Below, piece by piece: positions 25,689 through 36,544 of a stretch of 64,000 nucleotides of DNA. Origin of the DNA: Mycteria americana (taxonomy: Eukaryota; Chordata; Aves; Ciconiiformes; Ciconiidae). Position 1 is the stretch's first letter, and every line of letters starts with the position of its first letter. The position numbers were made by a program, and so were the translations under genes. The stretch is from NCBI RefSeq assembly GCF_035582795.1, contig NC_134368.1, positions 15,668,001-15,732,000 on the forward strand, read 5' to 3'. The notes beneath the pieces are model-generated. The model was not told where the DNA came from. It searched no databases and saw only the letters and a list, made by a program, of their open reading frames with translations.

Positions 25689-28466
25689 ATTCAAGGTTAT
25701 ATTTTGGTTCTATAATGCAAGAGAATCTGGTCTAGGTGTCTGCAGCTTAGCGAGAGGCAAGGGCCGGAGTTCTTTTGCTATGAAAAATATATGTACAAAT
25801 GAAGAGACCACCAAAAAATACAGAATGAAGCAACTCTTGAAATTCATAAATGTGAAGCACAAAAGGTCATAGAGCAGGTTAAGCATTTATCATGTATCTT
25901 CTCAGTAAGTTGCAAGGTTTTGTCCTTTAAGTAACTGTTAAAGGACTAAACCAAGCATTTCTGCCAGGCAGAGGGAGAGGGACCAGATCTCAGATCTGCT
26001 GCCAGCAGTGACAACGCGTAGGAACTTGGTCCAACCCAAACAGTTGTCAGGAGGGCAGATCGCGTGCTGGTCGAGTTGTGTATGTAGGTCAGATGAAGTA
26101 TTACAGATAAATGCCCAGGGCAAATCCGTTCATTGTACTAATTCCTACAGAGCAGTTTCTCAAAGTACAAAGCAAATTGTAGAGGTGGTTTTAATTTCAC
26201 TCTTTTTAGGTGGTGGTACTAGTATCCTGGTTAGCTCCATAATAAATCTATAGGACCGCAGAGGTGGGAGGTTGGTAATATCTGCTGTATCTGCTGTTTG
26301 AGGAACAAGGATCTAGTCCTGCAAATTTTTCACCTTCTGACTAGCCCTCATTTATGTTGTTAATCAATCACTTTCATACCACTGCAAAGCATTTATGTGA
26401 ACATTCAGTGCTGTATAAAAGTTTTGAGTGAAATCCTGACCTGTGATGGAACGGAAGGGTAAAATGCCAATTAGCTGCCTTCAGGATAATGCCCACCATT
26501 ACCTACTTCAGATCCCATCTACAGCATTTAAAGGTAAAACCTCTCCAGGAACTATGGCCTGGAACTCCAGAGCTGTATCAGTTTTATACTTGGCTATTCT
26601 GTCATTTTTGTTTTGATCATGAAGTAGGAGCAACCTAAAAGACATTATCATGTGGGGCTGGAAAGAATTTTCTACTGTTGGTCTGGTGGAGCTGTTCATG
26701 GTATAACTGATCATAAGTGGCCATCAAATAGGTGTCCATGATCTAATATTGTATACAGAAGAAAGTATTGTCAACATGTTTCATTTGAAAGAAAACAGAA
26801 ACGTCTTTGCCTTCAAAATCATATTTTTGAAGTAGTCTTGAGTAGCTTAATGACAGTGAAAGCATGTATGATGTGTTACAATTTTCTGTCACTTCTAAAT
26901 TAAAAAAAAAAAAAAATCTCTTAGAGCTGTGAACGATTTTGCATTCCAGAGTGATCATCTCTTCGGCACCACCTACCTCCCGCGTGCCAACATCACCCAC
27001 TTGATTTGGACTCCATTTCTTCAGCCTGTTAGTTTGGACCACAAGACTGACCCCATTTAGTAATATAGTTTGAGAATATCTAATAAACCTACTTATTAGG
27101 CTTTTTAACTTTTAAATAATTGAAGCCAGCTATCCTAGTTCATAGAAAATACACAAGCTTGCCAGACATGCTGATTCTCCTCCTACTGCTACTGAATTGT
27201 TACCATTTTTTCCTGTCTTACTAACACTCATTTCTAATGCTTATTAGCCAAGGCTGTGAGCAATCAGAAGAGGCCGAAACTTGTACCATATAAGAGCTTT
27301 GCAAAATTGAGTTAATAAAATGTAGCAAAGCTCTTAAAAGAGCAAAGAAAGTTCAGCACACAATTTCCCAATGATTATCACTAGGCATAATGTTCCAATT
27401 TTCATCTGAAAAGCTCCCTTGTATGGAGAAAACTTAGGGGGTTATTTTTGGGAACAATCGTGAGACTTAGAGTCTGATTTATTTCTCGATTGGGCAGTAC
27501 TGGGATTTCCCCACTTCTCTTGTATTCTGGGTCAGCTCATAGTGCTCACTGCCACATGTAAAAATTATGACAGCGTGACTGAGCAATGATCCACATAGAG
27601 TGCTGTCTTGTCTCCATAAATTATCCATACATCTCAAAAGAAGGTGAAAGAATGACCTAATGGCCATTTATAGGCTACTCAGCTCCTCAGAGAAATTTCT
27701 TATCTCCTATTAGCTGTAGCTTTTCCCTTTTTTATTTCTCTTGACTAATTTAAATTCAAACGATCTCATAAATTTAAATATCTAATCCTATGAAAATTCA
27801 TTAATTCTAATTTGTGCCAATGAATTCTACAGCTTTAGCTATGCATTTTTAAATTTTTCTATTAGTTTTAAATTTATTTTTAATTGCTCATTGAATAGGT
27901 CCTGAGCCATGTACTGTAAAAACAAGCCGTCTCTCTTGCATCCTGTTTTCCTCAGCCATGTTTCTTCTTAACTTTTCAAACTCTCATTTTCCATTAGAAA
28001 ACTTCAAATAATTATCACCTGCCTCCTCCTATGCTCCTTTTAAGAGAGGGGGACCAGACTTGTAATATTACATTTTTCTTGCGATGTCCTTTGCTATCCC
28101 TTTGGCCCTTTGTTTTCTTTCATTACTGTTGCAAAGCGAGCAGTGCTTTCATCATTAGCTCAGAATGATACCTGAGATGGCTTCCTATATGTTTTATACT
28201 AAGTAAATCAACTCCAGCAATGTCTAAGCCACTCGGACGATTTCTCGCACACGGATTTCATCTGTTGGCAGCTGCTCGGTCACAAACTCCGAGTCTCTTC
28301 CACCTTCCTTGCAGTTGCAGTGTTCATGCCCTCTCTCAAAGTCTATTAAAAAAAGTTAATAGTGAAGCCATACCTGTCTGCAAGAGGTCCACGGGTTGCA
28401 GTGTCATCCTTTCATCCCACTGAGACCTGACCCCCCTTTTCTGCCTCTTAATACTCTTTCACTTCC

Positions 28467-28498
28467 CAGTTGATGTCCAGTTGATGTCCAGTTGATGC
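28467..28498. repeat. 11-bp tandem repeat, three copies
   Basis: The units cagttgatgtc are at 28467-28477 and 28478-28488, with a third copy of ten bases at 28489-28498. It sits at the left edge of a 320-bp stretch that also holds three perfect hairpins. Confidence 0.9.
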
Positions 28499-28502
28499 TT
28501 AC

Positions 28503-28525
28503 CATTAGAAATGTCATTTCTAATG
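28503..28525. repeat. Perfect inverted repeat, 11-bp arms, 1-bp spacer
   Basis: The arms cattagaaatg (28503-28513) and catttctaatg (28515-28525) are exact reverse complements around a single T. The function is unknown. Confidence 0.85.
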
Positions 28526-28657
28526 CTGGTGCACCTCATCCTGGAGCGTGCAGCATGAGAAGCAAAGCACAGCCCGTGGCGGGGGAAGGTGGGGATGGAG
28601 GAGGGGAAGGAAGGGAGGGGGTGGCAATGAGGCCTCCCTACCAAAAGGTTGAGAGCT

Positions 28658-28680
28658 TCAGATGTACAAAATACATCTGA
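28658..28680. repeat. Perfect hairpin, 9-bp arms, 5-base loop
   Basis: The arms tcagatgta (28658-28666) and tacatctga (28672-28680) flank the loop caaaa. Confidence 0.8.
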
Positions 28681-28754
28681 GTTTCACTAGATACTGGAAG
28701 AGTGTATTTGGCTTAGTCCAGACTGGATGCTAATACATCCTGCTTCTTGAGGGA

Positions 28755-28787
28755 CTTCAATACAAAGCTGTCCTCTTTGTATTGAAG
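28755..28787. repeat. Perfect hairpin, 13-bp arms, 7-base loop
   Basis: The arms cttcaatacaaag (28755-28767) and ctttgtattgaag (28775-28787) are exact reverse complements with the loop ctgtcct. No T run follows, so a Pol III or bacterial-type terminator reading is not supported. Confidence 0.88.
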
Positions 28788-29366
28788 AGTTTTAATGTTT
28801 TCCTTTGATGCTTCAAAAGAAAACCCAAAAGTTACCATTAAGGATAACTTTTCTATTCATAAATATTGAAGCCTATTTGACAAAAGGAAATTAGTTCTCT
28901 TACTACACGTTGGCAATTAGTTTAGCATCAATGTCCAGAACTGGAGCTATCCTGAGAAGGATTTCCCCCAGCTTTACGTTAAGGTGATTCCTGTGCTGTG
29001 CACCAAGCACGTGAAAAGCTCTTGTTGACTATTAGTTATGCAGATGATCAGTATCTCACAGCTCAGTGAGTGTATCCATTAGGAAGATAAGGCTTCAGCC
29101 AGTCAGTGACAGAATAGAATTTGTCTAACCTTGGCTTATTGCATTGTTGTGTTAAAGCAATATATAATTTCTTATATTAGCTATTTACCTCACATTTGTT
29201 TAACAAAATATAGTTCCATAGAATTTAGAGAAACTCTGTTCTTTTTCCTTTGAAGAAAGGAAATTATATATTGTAATACTATCTATAAAGATGTTATATA
29301 TTTTAATATATATAATACACACACACGTAAATATAAATAAATTTTATATAGATAAAAATTAAACTA

Positions 29367-29371
<5 letters not shown>

Positions 29372-29397
<26 letters not shown>
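29372..29397. repeat. (TA)13 microsatellite
   Basis: An uninterrupted run of thirteen TA dinucleotides. It lies in a wider AT-rich zone (29270-29400) that also contains cacacaca and further ATAT runs. Confidence 0.95.
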
Positions 29398-29398
<1 letters not shown>

Positions 29399-30217
29399 CA
29401 TAGTAGTCTCCACCTAGCAGTTTAGAAAAGTGCAAAAAGAAAAATCTAAGGCTGGCCAAAAGGAGACAGCCTTGCTAGACAGCTCTTCCAAACCTAAGAT
29501 CATGCAAATTTTAGCTAAGTTTGTTAATGCAAGTATCTGAGCACCACCAAAGTCTAGTTTAGAACTTGACATAGTATCCAAATGGCCCAATTTCTTTTAG
29601 GTATGAGAATTAAAGTAGCTGAACTTTTTCCATGGGATAACATAAAAGTCTCTCTATATATACATATACATATATATAGTCTGTAGCATTTAATTCAAAG
29701 GGATGAAACCATGTGAAATTTGGATTTAAGTGATTAACTCTTGAACTCATCTTCGAAAATGTCAGCCTCTAGAGAAAATTGTACTTATCATTTTTATAAT
29801 CTTTGGCATGTTTGCTTTTCCTAAGTAACTATTGCTTTACTGTTTTCAAATCTGAACTGTAAAAATATTTATATAATTGGGTTGAACAAGTCAGAAACAA
29901 AAGGTGGAACAAATGTAAAGAGGTGAGCATTGCATTTAGCTTGACTGATTTTTTCACTGAGAGAAACAAGAGAAAATGAAACAAAAATCAATGTCTCTGC
30001 ATGGCAGCTTACATAGCAGCAGACAAATTATCTCCTACCCTTGCAAGATCATGCTCTTAACGTATTGCGTTTCAGGGGTCTGACAGAGTTATATTTTGCT
30101 TTTTACCTTTTGGGAATTATATTAAGACAACCAGCAACTCCAGCAGTCTCATGCTTGGTACTCTTTGGCATATGAACCAGACTACTACTGGTCCCACTGA
30201 AAAAAACCAACAAACGA

Positions 30218-30243
30218 CCAACCAGCCAACCAACCAACCAACT
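30218..30243. repeat. (CCAA)n microsatellite
   Basis: The run ccaaccagccaaccaaccaa and onward has one interrupted unit. It is simple sequence. Confidence 0.9.
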
Positions 30244-31681
30244 CCCCACCCCCAAACTCAGAAGAAAAGCAACAGATCAGTGCTTTTGCAGCACCCGAAT
30301 ATTGTTTTTCCAGATTGAGAAAGCAAGCCATCGGTTTAATACCTAAAGAAGATAAAAATGTGCAGGGTTTCTTAAGCTTAGAACTCCTTTATGTATACCA
30401 TGCCTTTCTTGGGTACATTTGTACGGTTGAAGACACTGGAGGAGACTTCTCTTGACTTCACTAATCATTGGATGAAAGTCTCCTGAAAGCTTTTCTTCTA
30501 TGCTTTTTAAAAGTTGAAAGCTGAAGTTTAAAAGAATTTGACGGGAGCGCAGCCTTAGCAGGAACATCTCAAGAAGGAGCTTGACCATCCACTGCCCATG
30601 TTTCTTAGGTCACTGCAAAGCAAGGTTAATGCAGCTTAGCTTGCAAGGAAGAGGGTTGTAGTGACTCAGGTTATGCATGATTGCTTATTGAGCTGTGATA
30701 ACTTGATTAGGAGTCCAAGTACCAAGCTTTTGCCATGAAATTCACCTTTTCACAGGGCTCGCTCCCAAATAATATCACTTGCCGAGAGAATTAAGTATGG
30801 ACTCAAACCTGATTTTTTTAACAGCTTGAATATTTGCATTAACAAACCTGCTTCATAGTTTGGGCCTATACAGTTCAGGTTTTTAGATTGTATCTTAACT
30901 TTATATTCTGAAGTCAGGCTGAAAGAAAAAGACCGCAGGCATCTCCTAAGAATGCTTTACTCATTTGTTCTTCCTGCTGTGTGAGGTGATGGGAGCTCTA
31001 ATAGTTTATATGGTAACTTCTGTATGAAAAAGCACATAAAAATAGTCAAAGGGAAGAAAGCAAATTTCAAAGAGTTGTTTTTGGTGTTTCTTTTTTCATT
31101 TTACTCTGAAGATGAAAATTGTCCCATATGGCTGAACTACTCACATCTTCCCCCACTAGAAAGCAGATCCTTGTGGAGTGAAAATTGGCTTCAGAACCTG
31201 AAGTATGAAATTTAATTTTTTAAACATATTTCAGATCTCAGGTTTTGCATATCTTTGTAGCAGAAATAGTCATTTGACTGAATTTCTCATCAGAAAGTAG
31301 AGCTTTAGCAACTCAGTCATCCACTGCAAATTACAACTTTCTGAAAAAAGGCCTCACCAGATTCAACAATTCTTATACGCAGTTATTTCTACTACTAGCC
31401 AGTTTTAATCATTTACCCCTCACTGATGTCTCTATTTTTATTTCTAAAGCCCAATATAAACATATGAAAGAATGAAGTGTGGAATCTGATTTGAGAATCA
31501 AAATGTAAACGATGCTCGAAAAAATATACAGTTTCAGAGATTATTTTCTTCCCCATAACTCCCAACTGCCGAACTGCAGAGTCCAAAATGACTCGGATCA
31601 TGCAAATGTAGGACTGTACAGTTGTAGATATTCAGATTTACCCACAACAAAACCTACATCACTTTAGTTTAATTCCAAAGG

Positions 31682-31687
31682 TTTATT
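31682..31687 (-). terminator. Candidate polyadenylation signal AATAAA (distal)
   Basis: The plus-strand tttatt reads AATAAA on the minus strand. About 30-40 bases further along the minus strand is a T/GT-rich stretch (gttttgttgtgggt, around 31640-31655), which fits the usual downstream element. It could end a long SLC2A9 transcript about 3.2 kb after the stop, or another minus-strand RNA. Confidence 0.35.
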
Positions 31688-33355
31688 TTGCAATCATTGT
31701 GCACGGACATAATTGATCACATACGTGTAACCCACCTGCGGTACTCGTACAAACACCATCTCACAGTACCTCATCCCAATGTCACAGATGGGAAAAGAGA
31801 ACATGACACCACACAACACTCACTGACAAGCACATGGGCTGTAGACCATTTGATACATTCAACAAGAAAACCAAATGACAAATTGCTGATATTTTCCACT
31901 TTGTCCTCTCATTGCTGGAGAAGCTATAGCAGCATAACAACGGAAAAAAACCACTATGGAACAACTTGAAGAACAACACAAAACTCTCGTTAGGGTCAGA
32001 GATGAGAAAGTTAACGCAGTACCAGTACATCTGAAGTTTCCTCAGAAACTTCCACAACCCAAGGCAGAGGACACTGGAGCTACCTTCCCTGGCCAGTGAG
32101 CAAAGCACCTGCACACATACACATCTGGAGACTGGAATTGGTTTTAACCCATACCATAGGCTGGAGCAAACTGCTGGCAAGACATGCTACCATGGTGTAC
32201 TCAGCATGTAGCAGCTCTTTACAGTTGCACAGAAAGTGTGTATCTGGAGTGTGCCTATCTCAGGTAGCGCAAGAGATGGGCAAATGGGGCTGCAGAAGAG
32301 GAAAACACAACCCCCTGCTGTTAAATCTGTACAAGCCCCTGAGCTGTGATAGGAAATTCTATCGAACCATCTCTTTACCAACACATTCAGAGCTGGGCTC
32401 CAAATGCAACTGTAAGCAACTGTAAGACAATTTTATCTTGTTGCAGAAGTCCAATACAACTGCCGTATCAGGCCATCAGGATATTTTATTGAAGATATCC
32501 AATGGCAACACTATCAACACATAATGCCTGTAAGGTACAGTAATGAAAAGCATTAAGTGCTAAATTCTCTTAATTCTAATAATAATAATGGTTTCCAATC
32601 CTGCCACCTTGATTCAAATCAGATCACATCATACCATGTTAGTAGCCCTAACTGCAATGTAAGGTAATTCTCAATCTGAATACGAGGGTCTGAGCTTGCC
32701 AGTCTCGCACTGCAGGCAGAAGAGGAAGAATTTCTTCCTCAAATTGTCTGGAGGGGTGGCATTCAAGCTCATTTTTTACATAGCCATTCACTTAGCAAGC
32801 CTCATGTAACACATGGAATAGCAACGAAAGCCACTGAAAGATGACATGTTCATTTGCTATATATATAATTTCACAAGTGGTTATTAGAAAACATCTTTCT
32901 TCTGTTTTCTCCATAGTATTTGATTAGCTTCTATATATGGTTATCAGTTGATATAATCCTGATTCACTCTGTTTCTCAACAGTAGCACCAATATCATAAA
33001 TCTGATTTTTCATTCTTAATTCTCTTGCTCATATATATTTTCATTTTCTTACTTGTTGCTGTACCTCTATCCCAGTAAAATAGCATAAATCCTGGCATAA
33101 AGGCTCAGATCAATTTTTCTTCTATTACCCAGTACTGAAATTGCCCTATTAGGTCAGCTTACAACGTGTGCCATAAATACGCCACATATAAATAAATCAC
33201 AGTATAAAACCATATACATCATTTAGTAGTAATAGCTGAACATTAGGATCTCTGATTTTGATTTACAGTATAATTTACAGTGTAAAACAAAACAATAAAC
33301 AGCTTATCACTGGGAGAAATCTGAAAAAAACAAGTATTGGAAAGCAATTCTCCAT

Positions 33356-33448
33356 TCTATATACATATGAATATACATATTCATATATTTCTGTATTTGC
33401 AATATATTGATATATATATTAATACATATATGAATATATATATTTTTT
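33356..33448. repeat. Imperfect AT/ACAT-rich tract
   Basis: The tract is made of tatatacata and gaatata units. It includes a local inverted repeat, atatgaatat/atattcatat, with a two-base spacer near 33365-33386. It is low-complexity sequence in the flank or 3' UTR of SLC2A9. Confidence 0.8.
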
Positions 33449-34052
33449 CAAATTACCCCCAAATGTATGAACTTCTGGATTAGTAAATATAACTGGTGGA
33501 AGCAGCTGGCTCTACCTAAATGCTTCACTTGCTTCTTGTGCCTTACTCGTAACTGAGAGCAGCTCTAAGACTTACTGACTTTTCATATAAAACAGCTAAC
33601 TATTTAATTTAAAAGTGCTTATTACTCCCTCAGCATCCAGGTACCTAGAAGGATCAAAAAACCCTATTATTAAAATTACAAACTGGAAAGATGATGTTCA
33701 CACACAAAAAAAAATCCCACGTGGAAGGGAATGGATCACCTAACCCCTGACAGCCTGCTGAGTCTTTCTATCATGAAATTAAGCAGATTCTGAGGACAAT
33801 TTTAAATAGCATTAAATAGCTTAGAAACTTATTAATGTGAACTAGGTCTGGAGCTTCAGAATCTAATGCCCAAATGAAAATTAGTGTTTAAATATGAAAT
33901 AGGCACCCAAATTCCTTTGGAGATCTGAGTGTTAAGAAATGACATTTGTTATTCCCCAGGTCTCAGGGAAATTTTGGCTCCTAAGACTTGTTTTAAAAGG
34001 AACCTGAAAAGCGAAAAAACAATCAAAAAACCCCCAACCCTTGGAAAAGTTG

Positions 34053-34069
34053 TTTAATTTTTTTTTAAT
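34053..34069 (-). terminator. Candidate polyadenylation signals ATTAAA (proximal pair)
   Basis: Two minus-strand ATTAAA hexamers (34053-34058 and 34064-34069) lie about 870 bases past the SLC2A9 stop. They are the first common hexamers I found after the stop, but no strong GT-rich element follows. This is a weaker call than the distal site. Confidence 0.25.
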
Positions 34070-34199
34070 GCTATACCCTACATGTACCATCAGAGTTCTC
34101 TCACTTCACCATGAGGTTTAGTTTTCGTATTAAAGCTTCTATAGCTATTCTTAAAAAATAAAATTAAATATACATCGCTCGCTCTCTCTCCCTCTGCAG

Positions 34200-34777
34200 A
34201 AATGCAATGCCAGCAAACCCAGAAACTAGAGGCAACTCTATTACTAGTCGATCAGGACTTACAAGAGAGACAAGGAAACCATCAGGACCTGGAGCTCCCC
34301 ATTTATGAGAGGCTGGGAGATGTTGAGACAAAGCAACTGAAAGTCAAAATAGCCGGTAAAGGAATGGGAGGTCGGGGGAGGGTCACGAGCCTTCTTTCAA
34401 GTCCTCAATTCTCAACTGCAACTTTAGTGACGTATTGGGAAACGTGGAGGAAAGCGAGCCAGTACCATTTCAGGTTCGCTCGATTCTTAGCAGATCCCTG
34501 CTGGGATCTCTTCCCTTTTCCCTGCCTTCTCCTCTTCCTCCCCCTCCTCCTCCTCCCTGGCAACTGCACGTGCACCTCCCCGCGAGCACACAGGGGTGCT
34601 CAGCCAGCTGCTGAGCACAGCCCCTGCTCCCCACCACCACTTCGCTTCGCCGAGTCTATATTCCCCATCCCACTCACCACAGCACCTATTTCACAGGTGT
34701 TCAAGAAAATTCTGGATTTTAGGGATTTAGTCAGCTGCCGCTACTGCTGCCTCTCGTTTCCTCAACCATCACCCTAG
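34200..34777 (+). other. Open frame of 191 codons antisense to presumed SLC2A9 3' UTR
   Basis: The frame from ATG 34202 to 34777 is the longest uninterrupted one outside the CR1. It is preceded by a very good acceptor (ctctctctccctctgcag, AG at 34198-34199), and a plausible donor gtaaag starts at 34356, giving a 156-bp exon-like block. That block encodes a charged peptide including QDLELPIYERLGDVETK. The rest of the frame runs through a C/T-rich and proline/leucine-rich region (leucine run near residue 115) that looks like low-complexity UTR read in the wrong strand. I recognise no family. It may be chance openness in a locally GC-rich stretch. Confidence 0.2.
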
Positions 34778-34927
34778 CTGCTAACGAATTCACCCGTACT
34801 CACTTAAAACATTCAAGGGGGAAGCATTTCATGCTGTCACATAAAAAAATACAAGTTGTGCATTGCTATAAACGTACTGAATGAAAAGAGCATGTTTTCC
34901 CCCGTCCCCCAAAAGGGCATCCTGGGT

Positions 34928-35185
34928 TTACACAATCCCTTTTTTGGTTTCCCCATTGTCCACCGAAGATGTAAAGTTTGATTCTTGTTCTGCACTCGAT
35001 TTCCTCTCCCCCGGGTAGTGGTTCATTTCTTTCATTTCTGAAGATACTTTATTCCTTTTGGCAAATGCCTGGCTGATCTCATTAAATGTCTTATTTTTTG
35101 TTTCAGGCAGCACAAAAAACAGGTAGGTAGCTCCCGCGAAGCAGATGGCAGCAAACACGAGGAAGCAGTAGGTCTGTAAACCACC
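34928..35185 (-). CDS. SLC2A9: SLC2A9 (GLUT9) last coding exon, C-terminal 85 residues
   Basis: This is the terminal coding exon of a class II facilitative hexose/urate transporter of the plasma membrane. On the minus strand it starts after a good acceptor (ttctattcgcag, AG at 35186-35187) in phase 0 and runs 85 codons to TAA at 34928-34930. Residues 1-25 form transmembrane helix 12 ([11 protein letters not shown] onward) and end in the GLUT signature [10 protein letters not shown], followed by [11 protein letters not shown]. From family knowledge, PETKN and EISQAF.KRNK fit GLUT9 better than GLUT5, GLUT7 or GLUT11. The remaining 39 residues are a hydrophilic cytoplasmic tail ending ETKKGIV, longer than the roughly 21 residues I recall after the same point in the human protein. 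The exon joins in phase with the one at 55917-56044. In birds, which excrete uric acid, GLUT9 is expected to move urate in liver and kidney; that role is inferred from the family. Confidence 0.95.
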   Translation of the reverse strand, partial: GGLQTYCFLVFAAICFAGATYLFFVLPETKNKTFNEISQAFAKRNKVSSEMKEMNHYPGERKSSAEQESNFTSSVDNGETKKGIV

Positions 35186-36544
35186 CTGCGAATAGAAAAC
35201 AAAGGAGAAGGTCATTATAAAAGGGACAAAAGTCAGAAGAAAAGCAACATCAGGAACGGTTTGAAAGAAAAAATGGGTGGTATGGAGCAATTTTTAACCA
35301 AGTACAGTAAGTGCTGGCATTCATTGCAAGTCAGAGCGCTTCGAAATTCATAAAAATGCATGAATCTTTAGTTCTTCCAACACTGCCTGTGGCCCATCAA
35401 TGGAAAAGCAGGTTCCTGGCAGAGGCACGCAGATCTGCAATCTAGGCGACGCTGGGAGACACCAGACTGGGTTCAGGCACTGCGGGTGTGAGGAGAGCAG
35501 GTGGCAGCAGGGCTTCTGCTATGTGCATGGCTTAACCGAGCCTTGCGCTGCCGCGGTATTTCTGGAAATGAGGCTGATGTTTCTGCGGGTTGCTCTGCAT
35601 ACTGCCTTGCAATTTCTAGGTACAAAAAATGAGGCACGCGTTTGCAACGCCGTGCACCTGTACACAACACATGGGAAACCTGTTATAGGCAGGGCCATCT
35701 GCATCACAGTAGTTACAAGCTTTGAGATTTGCAAAATAAACATGGAAAAAACCCAAATGAGAGACATTTGTATTATTGCTAAGGTTACGGGAGCTTACAG
35801 CAGGAAAACAATCCATAAAATGCACTTCCTTCATGCTAGAGACTAGTCTAAGAATTAACTGAAAATGAAGTACAGGCCATATTTGAATGTTTTGGATTTT
35901 ACTTCACTACAGAAGAAGACACAAAGAAGTTAATTAATAAACTGATTATAAAGGCTCAAACCAAGTACTAGGAGTTGCACTTCACTGAAACGTAAGTATT
36001 TCTTGCCTGGTGATTATTAGATCATTTAGTAGCTTTCAGTTACGTTTCAATAGTCCAGTTTTGAAAAACGTTTGATAATTACAACATTGCCAGTTGTGCT
36101 TTGTTGAACTAGGAAGAGGTTTGGTATTGTGGCTCCAGTGAAACCTGCCAGCCTTTGAGAAAACCTCCCTTCCTCCTCTATTGATTTACCTCACTCTGTG
36201 TCCTGAAAACAAATGTCCAATGAACACATATTTTTGACTTGTTTTTATTAACCAAACCAAAAGGGGTATCTCCGGCTCCAAAAATAAGGCGACCTTTCCG
36301 TGGTGCCTTGCGTGAGGTCATGAAGAGTGAATACGAGGAGAGCTGGACCCCTCATACATCACCCCAGGTGTTGCAAGGCAGAGGTTACCGCAGGGAAAAT
36401 CACTCAGGATGGAAGAAGCAGACATGGCTTCCTGTACATATGTACAATTGCCATTAAAGGTACGTATCTGAAACAATTAAGACAGAGCTAGACAATGATG
36501 TAACCCTGAATTTCCACATTTTTCTAATACACTCCCATTGTCAT

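Larger units (their letters stand above)
25689..31681. other. Intergenic sequence, no gene recognised
   Basis: Strongly AT-rich, with microsatellites and the hairpin cluster at 28467-28787 annotated separately. No coding exon was recognised. Confidence 0.55.
31688..34927 (-). other. SLC2A9: Presumed SLC2A9 3' UTR and downstream flank
   Basis: This lies immediately downstream of the SLC2A9 stop on the minus strand and holds no recognised coding exon, so at least its proximal part should be 3' UTR. Minus-strand hexamers are ATTAAA at 34053-34058 and 34064-34069, AATAAA at 32485-32490 and AATAAA at 31682-31687. Which is used cannot be decided from sequence. The block 34200-34780 is more GC-rich than its surroundings. 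The block 33356-33448 is an AT dinucleotide-rich tract. The extent given is the longest possibility, not a measured transcript. Confidence 0.4.
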
